Assembly (NCBI RefSeq): GCF_000803315.1
Contig: NZ_JRMH01000001.1
Coordinates: forward strand, 868,001-932,000
Reading direction: 5' to 3'
From: Pectobacterium actinidiae
GTDB lineage: Bacteria > Pseudomonadota > Gammaproteobacteria > Enterobacterales > Enterobacteriaceae
DNA length: 64,000 nt
Within the stretch, counting starts at the first letter, position 1, and the number at the start of each line of letters is the position of its first letter. The notes under the pieces are model-generated. The model worked only from the letters and a program-made list of their open reading frames with translations. It was not told the DNA's origin and made no database searches. This document shows positions 51,579-60,498 of this stretch, piece by piece. Both the position numbers and the translations under genes were made by a program.

Positions 51579-53273
51579 ATGTATATTTTAGGCATTAATT
51601 CAGTCTACCATGAATCCTCAGTGTGCCTGATTAAGGATGGTGAGGTTGTTTTTGCGATTGAAGAAGAGCGTTTAAATAGGCAAAAACATGGTAAATCAGC
51701 AGATCTTGATAATCCTGATGAGTTACCCCTGTCTTCGCTTAACGCTGCGCTCGCCTTTGCTGGTATTCAACTGTGTGATGTTCATAGCATTGGCTACTCT
51801 ATTGATCCCATAGCCAGGCATAAGTCTGCTTATATTAATGAGACAAAGTTATCTGATGGTTGGGCAAGTGAGTCTGGAGAAGGTCTGTTCTATCGTAAAA
51901 CAGCAAATGTTCCATTGATCTTGCAAAACATGGGATTCCGCGGTGATTTTCATTGGGTAGCGCACCATACTGCTCACGCTGCATCTGCATATTATCCTTC
52001 GTCTTTTAATGAATCACTGGTTCTTTCTCTTGATGGTATCGGTGAGGATAATACCGCAGGTGTTTTTATTGGAAAGGAAAATAAACTAACGAAAATATCG
52101 ACCATAACGTATCCTAACTCTATAGGTTTCATGTGGGAGAGAATTTCAGAGTATCTTGGATTTTCTGAATATGATGCCTGCAAGGTTATGGGCATGGCGG
52201 CATATGGTGATGCTGAAAGATTCAAGGAGCAGTTTTCCTCGATTGTTGAGTGTTTGCCGGAAGGGCAGTTTACTATTAATAACGATATTCTCACGTTTCG
52301 TAGTAAATCATTCTCAAAATTGGAATCGTTGTTTGATTTGCAAAAGCGTCATAAACATGACGAGCTACGTCAGGAACATTATGATATTGCAGCGACACTG
52401 CAAGTTGTTACCGATGATATTGTTATGAACATTGCCAGGCATTATCTGGCAAGCAGCGGTAGCCACCACCTCTGTCTGGCTGGTGGCGTAGCATTGAATT
52501 GTATTACAAATCGATTGCTCTATGAAGCGTGTGACATTGCTGATATCTATGTACAGCCAGCCGCACATGATGCTGGTACCGCTATCGGCGCTGCACTGTA
52601 TATTTGGCATCATATTATGGAGCAGACTCAGCGTCATCCAATGGTCAGTGCTTACCTCGGTCCTGAATATTCAGATACGCAGTATGAGCACGAATTGAAA
52701 AAATACAATTTAACTTGGGAGAAAGTGGATAATATCCACCAAAGAGTCGCCTCACTGATCGCTGATAATAATGTTGTGGCTTGGTTTCAGGGGCGAATGG
52801 AGTTTGGTCCTCGCGCCCTTGGTAATCGTAGTCTGTTGGCCGATCCTCGTAATAAAGATATTCGCGATCTGATGAACTTAAAGGTTAAGCATCGTGAGTT
52901 CTTTAGGCCTTTCGCACCCAGCGTGCTGCGAGAATATGCGAGTGATTGGTTTATTTCTCGTGGTTTACCCGATGCGGCAAAATATATGCTGTTAGCGATG
53001 GATGTTAAGCCTGCTAAGCAAAATGCTATTCCCGCTGTTACGCATGCAGATGGCACCGCACGGGTACAAATTGTCGATAAAGAAACAAATGAAAGCTATA
53101 CCCATCTGATTAGTGAGTTTCATAAGCTTACTGGTGTACCTATTCTACTTAATACTTCTTTTAACGATAGTGAACCCATTGTGTGTTCACCGGAGGACGC
53201 TATTAAAACTTTTCTCAAAACAAGAATTGACTTTTTAGTATTGGGTGATTATATCATTAAGTCTATTCATTAA
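51579..53273 (+). CDS. NodU/CmcH/TobZ-family carbamoyltransferase
   Basis: 564 residues. The N-terminal Kae1/ASKHA-like domain has MYILGINSVYHESSVC, the metal-binding histidines in VAHHTAHAASAYYP (127-140), SLDGIGEDNTAGVF and GMAAYGD. The C-terminal YrdC-like part carries RMEFGPRALGNRSLLADPR and LNTSFNDSEPIVCSPEDAI. Such enzymes move carbamoyl from carbamoyl phosphate via carbamoyl-AMP to a hydroxyl, or occasionally an amine, of antibiotics or Nod factors. Here the acceptor may be an amino-acid side chain. A GAGG Shine-Dalgarno lies 8 bases before the ATG. It is 11 bp after the previous gene. Confidence 0.92.
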   Translation: MYILGINSVYHESSVCLIKDGEVVFAIEEERLNRQKHGKSADLDNPDELPLSSLNAALAFAGIQLCDVHSIGYSIDPIARHKSAYINETKLSDGWASESGEGLFYRKTANVPLILQNMGFRGDFHWVAHHTAHAASAYYPSSFNESLVLSLDGIGEDNTAGVFIGKENKLTKISTITYPNSIGFMWERISEYLGFSEYDACKVMGMAAYGDAERFKEQFSSIVECLPEGQFTINNDILTFRSKSFSKLESLFDLQKRHKHDELRQEHYDIAATLQVVTDDIVMNIARHYLASSGSHHLCLAGGVALNCITNRLLYEACDIADIYVQPAAHDAGTAIGAALYIWHHIMEQTQRHPMVSAYLGPEYSDTQYEHELKKYNLTWEKVDNIHQRVASLIADNNVVAWFQGRMEFGPRALGNRSLLADPRNKDIRDLMNLKVKHREFFRPFAPSVLREYASDWFISRGLPDAAKYMLLAMDVKPAKQNAIPAVTHADGTARVQIVDKETNESYTHLISEFHKLTGVPILLNTSFNDSEPIVCSPEDAIKTFLKTRIDFLVLGDYIIKSIH

Positions 53274-53291
53274 TTTATACAGGTTGCACCA

Positions 53292-54467
53292 GTGATCACG
53301 AAAATTGTGTTGGCACGTTTTTTTTCTATATTTGCAGAAGCATTTATTATTTTCGCTGTGCCGGTACTGGTGTATACCTCAACAAATAGCGCTTCATTAA
53401 CCTCCTTAGCTTTTGGTTTGGAAAGATTAGCACGCGTAGTATCATTGCCTCTTTCAGGTTGGATTGGGCATAAAATTCACCCACTTAGAATGCTATATTT
53501 TAGTGATAGTATTCGAGGCTGCGTGTGCCTATTATTGTATTTTTCTTACCCTTATATATCTCCTGAATATATAGTAAGCCTGATTATTCCTATAGCCTGT
53601 ATTTTGTCGTTCTTTAGCGGCGCAGGCTATGTGAATCTTGAGGGCTTCGTTTCTCAAACGATATCTAGTAATAAACTACCTTCTATTTACTCTCAACTGC
53701 AATTTGTCGAGCAGTTTACTTATATAGCAGCACCAATACTTGTAAGTATTTTAACGTTAAAATTTTCTATTCTGCAAACATTTATATTTATATCAATACC
53801 TTTTATTATCAGCACTTTTTTGTGGATGTCTATCCACAAAGTGAAGACGACAGTGAGTGCAGAGAGTCATGATAAAAAGTCATTAAAATACATCATCGCC
53901 TATATTGCTGCTAATCGAGATTTGAAAAAAATAATAAGCCTTACCTTTTTAGTAAATATCATGCAAGGGGCATTATTATCAACGGCAGTCTATGTTATTA
54001 CATCCATTTTTCACCAGCCTGAACAAGGCTACGCGCAGGCGCTTGCTATGGCAGGAATAGCCAACTGTTTGCTGTTTTTTGTTGCGCCAAAACTAATTCG
54101 TCGATTCCACATTCGTACTGTGGGGCTAAGCGCATTTATTATAGCCGCATGTGGTTTATTGGTGGTTGGTGTAGCAAATAATTTCTATGTTTATCTGCTT
54201 GGCTTTCTGCTTATTATTGGTTCGGAAGGGTGCTTCAATCTTTTTTCCCGCTTTTATCGTGCCAGGCTTTTACCTGCTGAGGGATTCTCTCGTTATTTAG
54301 GTATTGTATTGGTTCTTAATCAATTAGCCGTTCCGCTGGCTAGTTTTATTTGCGCTAAATTCTTATTGCTAATTGATTATAAATATATTTTTATTATTTT
54401 TTTTCTGGTTGTCGTTTTTTCTTTTTTTCTAATAAATCCATTTCGTTACTTTACATCCAAAGATTAA
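53292..54467 (+). CDS. MFS transporter
   Basis: A 391-residue, very hydrophobic protein with about 12 predicted helices and a GTG start. A loop of charged residues (KVKTTVSAESHDKKSLKY) separates the two six-helix halves. An MFS motif-A-like stretch follows helix 2 (SGWIGHKIHPLRML). It is the second transporter of the cluster and probably a product exporter. The DNA is markedly AT-rich. Confidence 0.85.
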   Translation: MITKIVLARFFSIFAEAFIIFAVPVLVYTSTNSASLTSLAFGLERLARVVSLPLSGWIGHKIHPLRMLYFSDSIRGCVCLLLYFSYPYISPEYIVSLIIPIACILSFFSGAGYVNLEGFVSQTISSNKLPSIYSQLQFVEQFTYIAAPILVSILTLKFSILQTFIFISIPFIISTFLWMSIHKVKTTVSAESHDKKSLKYIIAYIAANRDLKKIISLTFLVNIMQGALLSTAVYVITSIFHQPEQGYAQALAMAGIANCLLFFVAPKLIRRFHIRTVGLSAFIIAACGLLVVGVANNFYVYLLGFLLIIGSEGCFNLFSRFYRARLLPAEGFSRYLGIVLVLNQLAVPLASFICAKFLLLIDYKYIFIIFFLVVVFSFFLINPFRYFTSKD

Positions 54468-54484
54468 TCTCATAAGGATAGAGA

Positions 54485-55786
54485 ATGAACACGAAAAAGT
54501 ATCTGCTAGTTCTTGATTATCTCCCTGCAAGAATTCATGACTTAAAACTTATCAAGGAATATGTGAAAGCGCAGTACGACCTGGATATGGTGATCGTCAG
54601 TGATATGCTCTCGGGTGAGGAGAGAAATATATGTGATCACGTCTATCACTTGCCTGTATCTACTGTGAATTATGAAGATGAAGTAATTAAACTGATTAAA
54701 AATGTAGAAATGGAGTGTGCGTGTATTCTCCCTTTTATGGATGCGGTATCGGGACACGCGGCTGTCATTGCCAAAAGATTAGGGCTATATGGTGACGATG
54801 CGACATTAAGTTTTGCTGGTATCGACAAGTTAAAATTCAGGGAACAGGAATCGATCCTGGAAACATTTCTTCATGCACAGAATATTGTTACGCCGCGCTC
54901 AACGCATGTGAGCGATTATCAGCAATTAAAAGCGTTTTTTGAATTATGTCCGTCAGGTGTAGTAATAAAACCAGTCGATGGTCGGGCAAACATTGGTGTG
55001 AAAATCGTCAAGGCCATGGATTCGCTAGAGGCTTCTTACGCTGCGTCCTGTCTGGCTGCACCTGACAGCAGCATCATTGCAGAGGAGTTGATTGCTTTTG
55101 ATTCTGAGTTTTCCTATGACGGCGTAGGTGTACTTTCATTTTTGACGCAAAAAGTCAGTCAGCTTGGTGATTATCCTGTCGAACTTGGACAAATCGTGCC
55201 AGCACAGTGTTCTCCGACGCAGGCTCTGGCATTAGTCAAAGCTGGTCAAAGTATGAATCTTCTTTCGGGTCAACGTTACGGCGCTTTTCATAACGAAATT
55301 AAACTTGATTCAATCACTGGAAAAACGTTTTTAGTCGAAACAAATCGTCGCCCTGCCGGCATGCGTATCTGGGATATGGCAAATAAAGTGTTTGGTATAT
55401 CGTTGCAGAAAATATGGGTTGATCATTTGGTGCAAGGTTTTTCTGATACCCGTGCGATTCCAGAACCTATTGGTAGCGCGTTTCTTATTAACCTGCTTGC
55501 CCCTGAAGACGGAACTATTAAAACAGAAATGAACCCGGAGTTAATAAAAAATGAAATGGCGTCGTTAGTGAAGGAAATACTTAATGAATATAAGTATGAA
55601 ATTATTGACATTAAGGTAAATGTTAAAGGGAATTCCCCGGTTTATAAAATTCCAAAAACGAACAATGATTTTTGTGGGTATGTCTGTGTTTATATAGATA
55701 AAGAAAAAATTAATCATGCTGAACTAATGAGCCTGATAAATAAATCGTGGCAGTCGATAATTAAAGACTATATTCACTACATTTAA
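54485..55786 (+). CDS. ATP-grasp ligase (second of two in the cluster)
   Basis: 433 residues, with a preATP domain (YLLVLDYLPARIHDLKLIKEY), ATP-binding lobe (GVVIKPVDGRANIGVKIV; IIAEELIAFDSEFSYDGVG), the metal-binding LVETNRRPAGMRIWDMA and a longer C-terminal domain. It is of the same superfamily as the minus-strand ligase but only distantly similar, so it is not a recent duplicate. AAGGA precedes the ATG. It ends the six-gene operon and its last 4 bp overlap the convergent regulator gene. A second condensation step or an amide-forming step is inferred. Confidence 0.85.
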   Translation: MNTKKYLLVLDYLPARIHDLKLIKEYVKAQYDLDMVIVSDMLSGEERNICDHVYHLPVSTVNYEDEVIKLIKNVEMECACILPFMDAVSGHAAVIAKRLGLYGDDATLSFAGIDKLKFREQESILETFLHAQNIVTPRSTHVSDYQQLKAFFELCPSGVVIKPVDGRANIGVKIVKAMDSLEASYAASCLAAPDSSIIAEELIAFDSEFSYDGVGVLSFLTQKVSQLGDYPVELGQIVPAQCSPTQALALVKAGQSMNLLSGQRYGAFHNEIKLDSITGKTFLVETNRRPAGMRIWDMANKVFGISLQKIWVDHLVQGFSDTRAIPEPIGSAFLINLLAPEDGTIKTEMNPELIKNEMASLVKEILNEYKYEIIDIKVNVKGNSPVYKIPKTNNDFCGYVCVYIDKEKINHAELMSLINKSWQSIIKDYIHYI

Positions 55787-56493
55787 ATCAGATTGTAACA
55801 TATCGCTTTAGCAATGGCGGCGACCTTGTTCGGCACCGCCAGCTTCTCAAGGATATTTTGCATATGAAAATTTATGGTACTAGTTGATAAATGCAAGATG
55901 TTGGCGATGTCTGAGGATGTTTTTCCTTCGGAGGCCCAGCGCATGATCTCGACTTCACGTATTGTCAGCGGAGGAGAATCGTTGTTACTCTCTGTTAGGG
56001 ACGAATATTTACAGGCCATTGATGCCGATATAAGGAGTAAGCTTAGGTCATCTACATTATGCCCATCCTGTTTTGTAAGGTTTTCTCCTCTAAAAAATGA
56101 GCATAATACATTCTCATCTTTGGGGGTCTTATATATTGTTGAACACCCATCCTTAATGTTTTTTTTATTAAAATAACTTAAGGTTTTAGGATGCTGTTTT
56201 TTTATGTGTGTTTGCCAGGAAAAAATTGAAGGTGGGTAAAGTAAAGTCGCATTGCTAAGTATAGTTAGAACTGAGTTATGAGTTTCTCTATCAATGGTAA
56301 AATTATCGTCAAAGCAGCTCAGTAAGGTAAATTTTCTTTTTGTTAAGGGGTAAGGGCTTTCTTTGTAGAGGGAGTAATAATTAAATCCATATGATTTTAT
56401 AATGTGTAAGATGGTTTTTTTCAACTGAATAAGTGTTTCTGCACTGTCTATTTCTTTACATTTGCATCTAAAATAAGTATTTTTTGATAACAT
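55783..56493 (-). CDS. LuxR-type transcriptional regulator
   Basis: 236 residues from ATG 56493, which has AAAAGGAG upstream; the frame reaches 56547 but that start lacks a good site. The C-terminal GerE/LuxR HTH is clear: LTIREVEIMRWASEGKTSSDIA ... STSTINFHMQNILEKLAV. The N-terminal part loosely resembles autoinducer-binding domains (SIFSWQTHIKK ... IKDGCSTIY), but the usual Trp and Tyr ligand contacts in the first half are not obvious. No LuxI-type synthase is present. It is probably the cluster's regulator, acting as a solo. Confidence 0.85.
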   Translation of the reverse strand: MLSKNTYFRCKCKEIDSAETLIQLKKTILHIIKSYGFNYYSLYKESPYPLTKRKFTLLSCFDDNFTIDRETHNSVLTILSNATLLYPPSIFSWQTHIKKQHPKTLSYFNKKNIKDGCSTIYKTPKDENVLCSFFRGENLTKQDGHNVDDLSLLLISASMACKYSSLTESNNDSPPLTIREVEIMRWASEGKTSSDIANILHLSTSTINFHMQNILEKLAVPNKVAAIAKAICYNLI

Positions 56494-56814
56494 CTTGATT
56501 ACTCCTTTTCTCAAGGTGATTAAATTTAAAGCACGCACCTTGCTCAAGGCAATACATAAGTTTTAATAAAGTTTAAAAATGTATAATTAGTCTATGTATT
56601 GATATTTAGTTCTTTTTATCTCTGCATGCCAAGATTTATCCTCTTTTATCAATAAATTTATTTATGTCTTTCAACAGGCTGATGTATGCCTACCTCTATA
56701 ATTATTATCGATTACGCTTTTTATATTATTAATATTCATAGAATGTATGACCCAATTGGCTCTCTTTTGCTGAAGAGGCGTTCAGGCCGCAGTATCCTAT
56801 TTTTCTGCTTGCGC
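56494..56814. other. Intergenic region between the luxR-type gene and fecE
   Basis: These 321 AT-rich bp form the right edge of the island. They contain the regulator's promoter on the minus strand and a small inverted repeat (listed separately). No ORF or strong fecE terminator is seen. Confidence 0.55.
56512..56542. promoter_or_regulatory. Inverted repeat upstream of the LuxR-type gene (possible operator)
   Basis: CAAGGTG (56512-56518) and CACCTTG (56536-56542) are separated by 17 bp; CTCAAGG recurs at 56510 and 56544. The site lies about 20-50 bp upstream of the regulator start, a place for autoregulation. Confidence 0.4.
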
Positions 56815-57582
56815 TCACCGCACCACACACATTGGCTGGCCTGATATCGGCTCGGGGTGGATCTCCGCATCGATGCTGAATACCTGTTGTAGTAAGTCCG
56901 GTTTCATGACCTCGCGTGGTGACCCCTGTGCTATCACGCGTCCACCGGCCAGCATCACCAGATGATCGCAGTAGCGGCTGGCCTGATTCAGATCGTGCAG
57001 AACGGTCACCACCGTTTTGCACGCCTGATTCAGTTCGCGCAGCAGTTTCATCAGTTCAACTTGATGATTGATATCGAGGTAAGTCGTCGGTTCGTCGAGC
57101 AGTACAATGGGGGTATCCTGCGCGATCAGCATCGCCAGAAACGCCCGTTGGCGTTGCCCTCCGGACAAATCGGTTAACCGTTTGTCGGCGAGGTCGACGA
57201 TGTGCGTTTTCTCCATCGCGAGCTGCACGCGCTGGCGATCGTCCTGTGATAAGCGTCCCCACAGCGATAACCAGGGGCTGCGCCCGTAGGCCACCATGTC
57301 ACGCACGGTGATTCCCTCTGGCGTGAGGTGATGCTGTGGTAACAGCGCCAGATGGCGCGAGAGCTGGCGAGCCGAGAACGTAGAGAGCGGCTTGTCGTTG
57401 AGCCGAATAGCTCCCGATTCCGGCATAAGGAGTTTGGCGAAACACTTCAGTAACGTTGATTTACCGCAGCCGTTGGGGCCGAGTAGGGCAGTAATTTTCC
57501 CCGCAGGCAGTGAAAGTGACAAGCCATCAAGAATACGCTTGTCGCCATATCCCGCCGTCAGGTTTTGTGTTGTCAGTTCCAT
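56815..57582 (-). CDS. fecE: Ferric citrate ABC transporter ATP-binding protein FecE
   Basis: 255 residues, closely matching E. coli FecE along its length. Walker A GPNGCGKST at 35-43, LLPQHHLTPEGITV Q-loop region, signature LSGGQRQRAFLAML, Walker B IVLLDEPTTYLD, and the Fec-specific C-terminus AEIHPEPISGQPMCVVR. It powers citrate-delivered iron uptake through FecCD. Last gene of the fecABCDE operon; abuts fecD. Confidence 0.96.
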   Translation of the reverse strand: MELTTQNLTAGYGDKRILDGLSLSLPAGKITALLGPNGCGKSTLLKCFAKLLMPESGAIRLNDKPLSTFSARQLSRHLALLPQHHLTPEGITVRDMVAYGRSPWLSLWGRLSQDDRQRVQLAMEKTHIVDLADKRLTDLSGGQRQRAFLAMLIAQDTPIVLLDEPTTYLDINHQVELMKLLRELNQACKTVVTVLHDLNQASRYCDHLVMLAGGRVIAQGSPREVMKPDLLQQVFSIDAEIHPEPISGQPMCVVR

Positions 57583-58542
57583 TTAGCGCATTCTCACAAG
57601 AAGCCAAAAAAACCAGGGCGCACCGATAATCGCGGTGAGCACCCCGGCGGGTAATTCCATCGGCGGGTTCAGTGTGCGTGCCAGCAGATCGGCAAGCAGC
57701 AGTACCAGCGCACCAGCAATGGCAGAAGCAGGAAGGAGCCAGCGGTGCCGTCCTCCCACCAGATAGCGGATCAGATGTGGCACCACGAGGCTGATAAAGC
57801 CGATAGGGCCACAGATAGCCACGCTGGTCGCGGCGAGTGCTACGGCGAGCGCTAATCCCCAGAACTGAACGTGCCCGATATTAACGCCCAGCGTGCTGGC
57901 GCGGTCGTCGCCCAGTGCTAACAAATCCAGATCGCGGCAAAAGCGCAGGCTGAGTGGAATGAGCACACTGAGGACGGGCAGTGCGACCATGACGAATGAG
58001 CAGTCGCGTCCCCATAGGCTTCCCGTCAACCACAGCAGTGCGTTGTTGATATCCTGCGGACGGGAGATAACTAGGTAGTCGGTGACGCTTGCCCAAGTGG
58101 CGGACAGCGCGATGCCGATGAGCGCCAGCCGCATTGGGGATGACACGCCTGCGATAAGTCTCAGCAGTAGCAGCCCGGCGATGCCGCCGATGAACGCGAG
58201 AAGCGGTAGCCAAATCACGGGTAGCGCAGGCACCAACATCAGTGTGCTGACGGTTGCCAGACTCGCCGCGTGGTTCACGCCGAGAATATCGGGCGAGGCC
58301 AGCGGGTTACGCACAATTCCCTGCACCAGCACGCCGGAAATCGCCAGCGCTGCGCCGACGAACAGCGCTAGCAGCACGCGGGGCAAGCGATACTGCGTCA
58401 GAACATAATGATGCTCGCTGGTGCTGTGCCAGCCGCTCATCAACGCCGACCACGGCAGCGGAATCGCGCCCATGCGCAGCGACAGAATGCTGGTGGCGAG
58501 TAGCAACAGTGTAATCGAGATAAACACAATAACGGGGCGCAT
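57583..58542 (-). CDS. fecD: Ferric citrate ABC transporter permease FecD
   Basis: 319 residues from ATG 58542 (MRPVIVFISITLLLL), near E. coli FecD (318). FecCD/BtuC-type permease with about ten helices; the frame upstream to 58722 lies in fecC and is not used. Landmarks: GALVQGIVRNPLASPDILG-like and GPIGFISLVVPHLIRYLVG. Its start overlaps the fecC stop. Confidence 0.95.
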   Translation of the reverse strand: MRPVIVFISITLLLLATSILSLRMGAIPLPWSALMSGWHSTSEHHYVLTQYRLPRVLLALFVGAALAISGVLVQGIVRNPLASPDILGVNHAASLATVSTLMLVPALPVIWLPLLAFIGGIAGLLLLRLIAGVSSPMRLALIGIALSATWASVTDYLVISRPQDINNALLWLTGSLWGRDCSFVMVALPVLSVLIPLSLRFCRDLDLLALGDDRASTLGVNIGHVQFWGLALAVALAATSVAICGPIGFISLVVPHLIRYLVGGRHRWLLPASAIAGALVLLLADLLARTLNPPMELPAGVLTAIIGAPWFFWLLVRMR

Positions 58543-59537
58543 TATCCTCGCCTCCTTGCCAGCCACACGAAACAGGGCGCGCCGATCAGGGCCAGCACTG
58601 CGCCGGCAGGCAGTTCGCCCGGCCAGGCGAGCGCGCGGGCAAGCAGATCGGCCAGTAACATCAATGCCGCGCCCATCAGCATGCTCATGGGGAGCACTTT
58701 TCTTTGGTCGTAACCGATCCAAAAACGCGCCAGATGCGGTATTAACAGGCCGATAAACGCGACCGGACCGGCGACGCTTACGCAGGCACCGACCAGAATC
58801 AGCACCGCTAGATTGAGGATCAGGCGCAGACGATCTAAGTTGACGCCCAGTGTGTGGGCGCTCACGTCACCGACATTGAGCAGGTTAAGCTGGTTCGCCA
58901 GAAGCAGAACTACGGGGGTGACGATGATGACAAACGGGAAGAGCTGCCAGAATTCCACCCAGCGAGCATGCGATACGCCACCTGCCAGCCAGTAAAAAAT
59001 GCCATAGGCGTGATCTTCCGCCAGCAGCAACGTGATGCGGGTTAACGCCATGCACAGGGCTGAAAGCGCGACGCCCGCCAGAATCAGCCGATTGCGATCG
59101 AGCGTTTGTCGCCAGCCGCCGCCAACTGCCATCACCATCATCCAGCACAGGCCGCCGCCGATAGCCGCAACAAAGGCGATGGGGTAACCGGAGAGTGAAG
59201 AACTGAACGCGCTGGTCAGTGCCATCGCCAGCGCCGCGCCGCTATTGATGCCGAGCAAAGAGGGTGACGCCAGAGGATTATGGGTCAGGATCTGGAGCAA
59301 AGCGCCGGACAGCGCCAAACTGGCGCCGATCAGCACGGCAACCAGACTGCGTGGCAGGCGCAGGTTGAGTACCAGCGCCTCCGGTAGTGAAGAGGGCGAT
59401 CCCGTTATCAGCGCCTTGAGGGCACTCAGGGCGGGAATGGGGATCGCGGAATAGCAAAATAGGCTGAGCCAGAACACGCCCAGCAATGCCGCTATCGGTA
59501 ATCCCCAACGCCAGAACGGGTGGAAACCTTGCCTCAT
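58542..59537 (-). CDS. fecC: Ferric citrate ABC transporter permease FecC
   Basis: 331 residues (E. coli 332). It has about ten membrane helices, with ALLQILTHNPLASPSLLGIN and GPVAFIGLLIPHLARFWIG. It forms a heterodimer with FecD. It overlaps fecB by 4 bp and fecD by 1 bp, so the three are translationally coupled. Confidence 0.95.
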   Translation of the reverse strand: MRQGFHPFWRWGLPIAALLGVFWLSLFCYSAIPIPALSALKALITGSPSSLPEALVLNLRLPRSLVAVLIGASLALSGALLQILTHNPLASPSLLGINSGAALAMALTSAFSSSLSGYPIAFVAAIGGGLCWMMVMAVGGGWRQTLDRNRLILAGVALSALCMALTRITLLLAEDHAYGIFYWLAGGVSHARWVEFWQLFPFVIIVTPVVLLLANQLNLLNVGDVSAHTLGVNLDRLRLILNLAVLILVGACVSVAGPVAFIGLLIPHLARFWIGYDQRKVLPMSMLMGAALMLLADLLARALAWPGELPAGAVLALIGAPCFVWLARRRG

Positions 59538-60448
59538 TGCTCGCTGCTGACGCTAACGGGCTGATGCTTAAAAATCTTCACGGTATCGCTGCCGACGCGC
59601 TCTGCTGCAAAGATGCCGCGCATCCGTGCCCAGGCGTTGCTGTCAACGGCGGCAATTTGCTGTTTTTGCTGGGCTTCCAGCAGGTTCCAGAGCGTATCCT
59701 GCTGCCAGCGCTTCACAATACTTTCTTCGCGATAGTGCGTCACAATCAGCCACTGTGGGTTAATCGCCAGCAGTTGTTCCAGGTTGATGGCGGTCATCGG
59801 GGCATTGTTGATGGGTTTCGGAACCTTCAGGCCGAGGGCAGCCAGCACGCTGCCGGTATAGGCATCGCTGGAGTACAGGTTAAACTGCTGTTCGCGCGAG
59901 GTGCCGAAGGCGACGCTTGTACCTTTGGGAAGTTGGTCAGCGTAGGCTTTCATTGTTTCACGATGCTGGGTGAGACGAGCCTGCATGGCCTCTTCTTTCC
60001 CCAGCACCTTGCCGATGATCTCCGCCGAGTGCAGATTTTCTGCATAGGTTTCGTTGCGCGATTTCAGCAGCAATACCGGTGCAATGGCCTTCAGCGCTGT
60101 GTAAATACCGCTATGGCGGCTGCTATCGGCGATGATCAAATCAGGTTTCAGTGCGCTGATGGCTTCCAGACTCGGCTGCGCGCGCGTGCCGACAGAGTGC
60201 CAGGGTTTGAGATGCTCACGGACTTCAGCCAGGATCCGGTCTGGATCGTTGTCATCGGCGATGCCAACCGGGCTGACGTCTATGGCAGCCAGCGCGTCAG
60301 CAAAAGAGAGTTCCAGCACCACAATGCGCTGAGGTGGCGTGTCGAGCGTAAAGGAACCCTGTTCATCCTGCACCGTGACTGCATTGGCGCGACCCAGTCC
60401 GAACAGACAAAGTGTTGCAATCAGTGCAACGCGAATGAGAGCAAACAT
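59534..60448 (-). CDS. fecB: Ferric citrate periplasmic binding protein FecB
   Basis: 304 residues. Sec signal peptide (MFALIRVALIATLCLFGLG, cleavage near residue 23) followed by a TroA/FhuD-type binding fold; IVVLELSFADALAAIDVSPVGIADD and ISALKPDLIIADSSRHSG are typical of FecB. It binds iron (or iron dicitrate) and delivers it to FecCD. Confidence 0.95.
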   Translation of the reverse strand: MFALIRVALIATLCLFGLGRANAVTVQDEQGSFTLDTPPQRIVVLELSFADALAAIDVSPVGIADDNDPDRILAEVREHLKPWHSVGTRAQPSLEAISALKPDLIIADSSRHSGIYTALKAIAPVLLLKSRNETYAENLHSAEIIGKVLGKEEAMQARLTQHRETMKAYADQLPKGTSVAFGTSREQQFNLYSSDAYTGSVLAALGLKVPKPINNAPMTAINLEQLLAINPQWLIVTHYREESIVKRWQQDTLWNLLEAQQKQQIAAVDSNAWARMRGIFAAERVGSDTVKIFKHQPVSVSSEQ

Positions 60449-60498
60449 AGCGTAACTCCACGATTATTGTGATCGAATAAGTCATGATCGTTAGTCAG

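Noticed and set aside
48406..55786. Cluster as canavanine or arginine biosynthesis
   Set aside because: No ornithine carbamoyltransferase or argininosuccinate lyase is present, the ArgG-like ATP site is degenerate, and ATP-grasp ligases plus exporters point to a secreted product.
48406..55786. Cluster as staphyloferrin-type siderophore synthesis (because of SbnA and nearby fec genes)
   Set aside because: No IucA/IucC-type NIS synthetase, no SbnB and no siderophore receptor in the operon; the fec genes are a separate citrate system.
59486..60472. 328-codon plus-strand frame
   Set aside because: Antisense shadow of fecB, which matches its family along its whole length.
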